This document shows positions 59,334 through 64,000 of a stretch of 64,000 bases of DNA, piece by piece (positions within the stretch are counted from its first letter, which is position 1; each line of letters starts with the position of its first letter). The DNA is from Ceratobasidium sp. AG-K (Eukaryota; Basidiomycota; Agaricomycetes; Cantharellales; Ceratobasidiaceae). Below the pieces are notes generated by a model. The model was not told the origin of the DNA. It searched no databases and worked only from the letters and a program-made list of their open reading frames with translations. Location: the NCBI GenBank assembly GCA_037039685.1, contig JAWNGF010000004.1:4774001-4838000 (forward strand), given 5' to 3'. Made by a program: the position numbers and the translations under genes.

Positions 59334-60461
59334 ATGTATAAGAGCCGGTTTTTGGTTCCCTTTTTGTTGTTTGCGGGTGAGTATTGCAGCATCAACGTGT
59401 CGAGCACAGATTAATGGCGATTATGGTTCGACAGCATGGCTCCTGCTCCTCCTAGTATCACTCTCACTCCCTATCATCAAGCCGATATACATTCTTGAAG
59501 TTGAAGCCAAGGTTACTCCCTCCATCCAAACGAGCGTTGCAACCAGTATTCGGTTCGGCGTATGGGGAATGTGTCTGGGCGCGTATAGTTTTGGGTATGT
59601 GAACTTGGCCGTCGTCTCACGGCTTGAAGCTGATCAATCGCAGCCCGGATGGCGCGACTTGGAACGACGCTGGGTCGTGCACATCGCCCAGGCTGGGCTA
59701 CACCGTAGACGATGCTGTTTTGCAACTTACGTACGTCCCGCGTACAATTTCATGTTTCACCGCGCCTAATTATCAATTCAATTTTAGTGGCCAAAAAGAC
59801 CTTGCTAAAATCGCTCTCCAGGCTCTTATGGGAGTTTTGATTTTGCATCCAATCGGTGAGTTGATGCAGTTTACACGCCGTGAATATCCGCGGGCTCTAA
59901 TATCTCCCGCTCTCCTTTGTTTAGCTTGTGGACTTGTATTGTTGTCCCTCATCGCGTCGCTTGTGACTACTTGGCATCCAGTCCGGGCCTTGAACGTGAT
60001 CTCGTTGATCACCGTAATTCTATCCGCCGTTGCAGCAACTATTGTCTTCGTGATTGACGGTACGCGCTGACGCAGTGATTGCGTATGATATTGCTAATTT
60101 CATTATTTCAAACAGTCGTCCTGATCCCTATTGCTCGTGCCAAAGTCGAGGAAGCAACCAAAGATGCATTGACAGTTGCGTTCGGAAACGCGGCGTGGAT
60201 GACCTTGGGCTCAGTGGTCGCGTTATGGCTGGGTGTTATCGGAGCGAGCATCATTGCATGCGGGTGCTTCGGGTGTGGCAAGCGTCGAGGGTGAGTCTAT
60301 CGCGTCCCCATATATGTTGCAAATGCTCAAACTGAGCCCCTTCCAGCCGCCGCGCAAAGAAGAACCAGTACGGTACGGAGAAGCTGCATAGCTTGGACCA
60401 CGGTAGCTCTGAGAACGAAATGGGACGGCGAGGGAACGGCAGTGGAGAACAATTTCCTTAA
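59334..60461 (+). CDS. SUR7/PalI (Rim9)-type four-pass membrane protein
   Basis: Seven exons: 59334-59376, 59435-59594, 59644-59730, 59788-59855, 59925-60059, 60116-60290 and 60347-60461, 260 aa. Layout: TM1 at the N-terminus (FLVPFLLFAAWLLLLLVSLSLP), an extracytoplasmic loop containing FGVWGMCLGAYS and a second Cys (SCTSPRLGY), TM2 (LMGVLILHPIGACGLVLLSLI), TM3 (VISLITVILSAVAATIVFVI), TM4 (WMTLGSVVALWLGVIGASIIACG), and a short basic cytoplasmic tail. The W-x-x-C...C loop and four-helix arrangement are those of the SUR7/PalI family, with roles in eisosomes or in ambient-pH signalling at the plasma membrane. I cannot tell which subfamily it is. The tail is too short for the long PalI C-terminus. 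Divergent from the ICMT-like gene. Confidence 0.82.
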
Positions 60462-60873
60462 ACCGTGTTATTCCTCTGCTTTTCTCGCCTTGGTTCCGTG
60501 TGTCCTAATGTAGCTATAGGTTGCCCGTATGCCCCCATCCTCCCCCTAACTGTGTTTCATACCCTCTTTTTATTTTTCTTCACTCGTGACATACTTTCTC
60601 GACTCGCTCTACGTTCTCTTGCCTTCAATTTTCAATCCGCCTCTGGAGTATGGACATTTCATAGATTAGTTGACTGATTTACGAAATTTTATGAACCTAC
60701 TTGAATGTAGGCTTGCACTCGGTTTATAGTAGATACCCAGTTATTAATTCACAAATGGACGGCTATGTCTCTACGGAAGTTCTCGAGTATCTAAGACCCC
60801 TCAGAGAAAGCGTCACCCACCTAAACATAGCCAAACAATCCCATCCTTGACCACTGCGACCATATACCCCAAA
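60462..60873. other. Intergenic between the SUR7/PalI-type and dynactin p25 genes
   Basis: A 412-nt spacer between same-strand genes. It should contain the upstream gene's 3' UTR and the p25 promoter; no specific element is recognised. Confidence 0.5.
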
Positions 60874-61716
60874 ATGAGTCAACCTGTAATATACTACAAC
60901 AAGGTTCGTCGTCCTCATAGCGCTTGAAGACGCGTAATTTCAATCACATAGCTCTCAGACCGAGTACATAGAAACTGTACGCACATATCCTCTCCTGCCG
61001 ATAAACTCAGAACAAGGAACAATCATGCTAGGACACCGGCAACAAAGTATCTCGGCGTGCCACAATTGCTGGTCCACAAAATATCATTCTGGGAGGAAAG
61101 ACGATCATTGCGAGCGGTGCAATCATTCGTGGAGACCTAAGGCGTACAGGAACGGGTTCGGCGGTGGTGATATCGTTGGGGAGATACTGCCTTGTCAGTG
61201 AGGGGTGTATTATGAGGTGAGAATCGAGTCAATGAATGTAACATGATAGTATTGATAACCGTTGGCCTATAGGCCACCGTACAAAACTTATCGTGGAAAC
61301 TTCAACTACTACCCTATGAAGGTTGGTGATCATGTTCATATTGGGGCTGGTACGGTCGTAGAAGCTGCGACAATTGGAAATCACGTTGAAATAGGGAAGA
61401 ATTGTGTTATTGTATGTAACACAAACCGTTCTCCTGCGCTCACTAAATACCTCCCACAGGGCAAATTCACAATTATCAAGGACTGTGCGAAAATCGAAGA
61501 CGGATCAATTGTGCCACCCAATACTGTCATCCCCGCGTTGGCGAGGTTTGGCGGGTCTCCGGGTAGGTTCTTCTGCCACAAGCTGCGAATCACTATTGAA
61601 GCTGGTGGACAATAGCACAATTCATTGAAGAGCTGCCAGAATCTACAATGGAAAACGTGGAAATCAACACGAAGGGGTACTATACTCGGTTTCAACCCCA
61701 AGAACCCGCCCATTAG
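60874..61716 (+). CDS. DCTN5: Dynactin subunit 5 (p25)
   Basis: Six exons: 60874-60903, 60959-60976, 61032-61216, 61273-61411, 61460-61562 and 61631-61716, 186 aa, the expected size. p25 is part of the dynactin pointed-end complex and links dynein to early endosomes. Support: N-terminus MSQPVIYYNKTEYIETDTGNKVSR, and a left-handed beta-helix of hexapeptide repeats (GGKTIIASGAIIRGDL, MKVGDHVHIGAGTVVEAATIGNHVEIGKNCVI, IIKDCAKIEDGSIVPPNTVIP). The conserved RPPYKTYRGNFNYYPM stretch and FGGSPELPES...YYTRFQP end also match the family. Two exons are very short (30 and 18 nt); their junctions rest on the conserved YYNK-TEYIET-DTGNK sequence. Retaining the last intron would end the protein early. Confidence 0.93.
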
Positions 61717-64000
61717 GCCGTGCGTTTGATCAACCATGTTTTGGCGGTAGATAGGCAACTTTTGTGGTCCCGAGTGGGTCTTTTATTCATGACGTTACGC
61801 TATTCAAATGCAGGATCAAGTATTTCACGAAAAAGAGCTGTTGTACATCGCCGTCCGTGACGTGTTTGTGTTGATCATGCATTCAGTGCCAAAGACGACC
61901 AGGATTGATGAACATCTCCGCCCCAGATTTTACCCGTAATACGTGGAGTGGTTCGTTTTGCATACGGAACGAACTATCGAACCACTTGGAACTAACTGGG
62001 TGGGACCGGGATGAGCCCTTTTACATAGTAGCTAATCAGTTCAAGTTTACGACTTCAAATAAAGTTAGTTTGATCGCACAGACATGGATACAAATTGGTA
62101 ATCCACAGATAATTTCATGATGAAAAGCATGCATATAACCATAGTCATATAACTAAGTGGAATCGAAAGCGGTTGAAAGCAACGGAAGAAACGAAAGAAA
62201 CACCAAAGTCCCAGGGGGAAATGCATATGTACGTCAGTCCTAAATGACAGTCAGCACTTTGGTCACCTGGAAGAACAATAACTCACAGACGTACTTTGAA
62301 TTATGGAGCTCGAGTAATGCCGCACCTAGGCAACAACGCAATGGAAACCATTATTGGAGCCTTTGACTGATTCCTGGTCTTTGGCAGGGGTGGGAGTGTC
62401 ATGCCGTTGAGAGGCAGAAGTAGAAAGAACGACAGCATCGGCCATTTTAGGTAGGCGGAGAGGGTTGGCTGGTGAGGTTATAACTCGACTATAGTCGGGA
62501 GGATTCGAGATGGAATCTGGAAAACTGAAGTTGTGATTACTGGTTGCCGTCAATGACTCGCTTTTAACCTTGCATGTAGTTATTTTGCATAGAGTACTAT
62601 GAACGGTCCAGGTCTTTATTAAGAGTGCGGGTCAGTTAAATTGACCATACGTTGGACTGTTCCTTGCTTCTTGGCCCAAGTGTGAGACCAACACATAATG
62701 GCTATGGGAATTTAACCGATGACCTAGAAACGCTCCCGCGCTATTGTGGTGCTTCTTCTAGTTGCTTGGGCCGTCGTATGACAACAACAACCGCCTTTGT
62801 TGTAACAGTTTGGCAGTAGTTGCGACTTTGTCCGTCCTCGCTAGAGATATGTGGCCAATATAGACCATCTGATCACACTCATTCTCAGAACGTGCTCCGT
62901 CCCAGAGATTATCTAGCTCGTGTGGTGTATCTGGCGTTGGATGCTAAGTGAAAGTGAAAAAATTAGGGTCCACCAACGCATACATTATAAAGTCAGCTCG
63001 CCGTAGAGCGTAAGAAAGTGATGTTCCCAGGATCTTTCGACTCGTTAATTAGAAAGATGCGTGTTGGATGCTGGATGCATGCCGCTTAAGTAGAATCACA
63101 ACTCTTTGGGGAAGGCACCGCAGAGATTCCCATGGTCTTATCGTGTCTGTCTGCCGCGCATCTGAGCTTTGTGAAGATACTTCCGGGCTCAGTCAAGTTG
63201 GACTGAAAAACGAACAACTCATCAAAGCGCCTTTTGCAACAGTATGTCTTTGCGATTTGAGGATGTAATGTCGGATCCGTATCTTCCACTTCACTTGGGA
63301 ATGCACCCGCTGTATAGCAGAGCCGGACCCGGGCCGACGATATCTCTCGATGTCAGCACAAATACTAACTCAAACTTCCTATCTGCCAAAAGTACTATTA
63401 AGGGGGATCCCTTTGTAACTTATTGAAGCCCCCACAGCTCCAAATTATGGATCTTCAATGGACGAACCCGAGTACTCTGGTACTATACGTACCAAATTAA
63501 CTAATTCCCCTAATTTAATTTGTAAACCTTCGAGGGCCGCAGTGCTAAGCCTAACAGTTCTCCACACCACAAGGGGGTTACGAATCGGTTACACATAGAG
63601 ATGCAGCTGCGCATACAAACCACTCCAACAGAGGTCGCAGCAACATCGATTCTCTTGGCCCGGGCACGACGTTCCAAGAGCCCAGTCTTTATCATCTCGG
63701 CTGCAAGCTGTGTGCATCACTCACACTATACTTTGGGGCTCCGATGGTGGGACTGCTCCTTGGACGCTGAATAACTCGAGGTTGTTCCCGGACGAGCATC
63801 GGCTGATATTGTTTTGGGCTCGGCGATTTGTCAACCTTGGGATGGGGCGATTCGCTTGTCGCCATATTTCACATTGAATAGTGCTGACTGAGCCAGAGGC
63901 GTTCCGCACCCGCCGTTGGTGTTTGGCTCCTTCGCGCGAGCCGCGGCGGTTGGCTCAGGGTCCACGGCGTTAAGAAATTGATCGCGAATCGCCTCAGGCA
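61717..64000. other. Intergenic, no gene recognised
   Basis: About 2.3 kb to the window edge. ORFs are all under ~75 codons and show no recognisable motif. The reverse ORF at 62,326-62,553 begins at a TTG, not an ATG, and has no support. Confidence 0.5.

Noticed and set aside
62326..62553. 75-codon reverse ORF
   Set aside because: It begins at TTG rather than ATG, has no domain, and has no neighbouring exon evidence.

Overview
The window looks like a piece of an Agaricomycete (mushroom-class) genome. Genes are split by many 44-87 nt GT-AG introns, housekeeping genes are compact, and there are expanded families of F-box and NACHT-WD40 (STAND) proteins beside a Ty3/Gypsy element. This mix is typical of Rhizoctonia/Ceratobasidium, but that placement is inference. 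All exon models were built by hand from splice sites, reading frame and comparison among paralogs inside the window.

Layout. 1-4.2 kb: the 3' end of a Gypsy retrotransposon (RNase H, integrase, an extra Trp-rich ORF, 3' LTR at 2894-3332), then a related solo LTR at 3727-4184 with a 5-bp target duplication. 4.9-28.1 kb: an accessory island on the + strand made of F-box gene 1, NACHT-WD40 gene NWD1, F-box genes 2 and 3 in a ~4 kb tandem duplication, and NWD2, a NACHT-WD40 pseudogene with four separate lesions. 28-30.7 kb: no convincing gene, but a large inverted repeat. 30.8-37 kb: two core genes, a PKA catalytic subunit (-) and an AFG1-like mitochondrial ATPase (+). 39.1-52 kb: a second accessory island with NWD3 and NWD4, both on the - strand. 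52.5-61.7 kb: core genes: RCC1 (-), an epoxide-hydrolase-type alpha/beta hydrolase (-), an ICMT-like methyltransferase with a probable frameshift (-), a SUR7/PalI-type membrane protein (+) and the dynactin p25 subunit (+). 61.7-64 kb: nothing recognised.

The four NACHT-WD40 loci share one architecture: Ser/Pro-rich N-terminus, a helical segment spread over three small exons, NACHT NTPase, fourteen WD40 repeats, and a C-terminal module of about 65 residues on its own last exon. They resemble the fungal NLR-like proteins used in non-self recognition. The WD40 halves of NWD1 and NWD2 are almost identical (about 99% where counted), whereas their NACHT halves are about 85% identical at the nucleotide level. 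This points to recent gene conversion of the sensor part. F-box genes sit directly upstream of NWD1 and NWD2 in the same orientation, so the duplicated unit may be an F-box plus NWD cassette.
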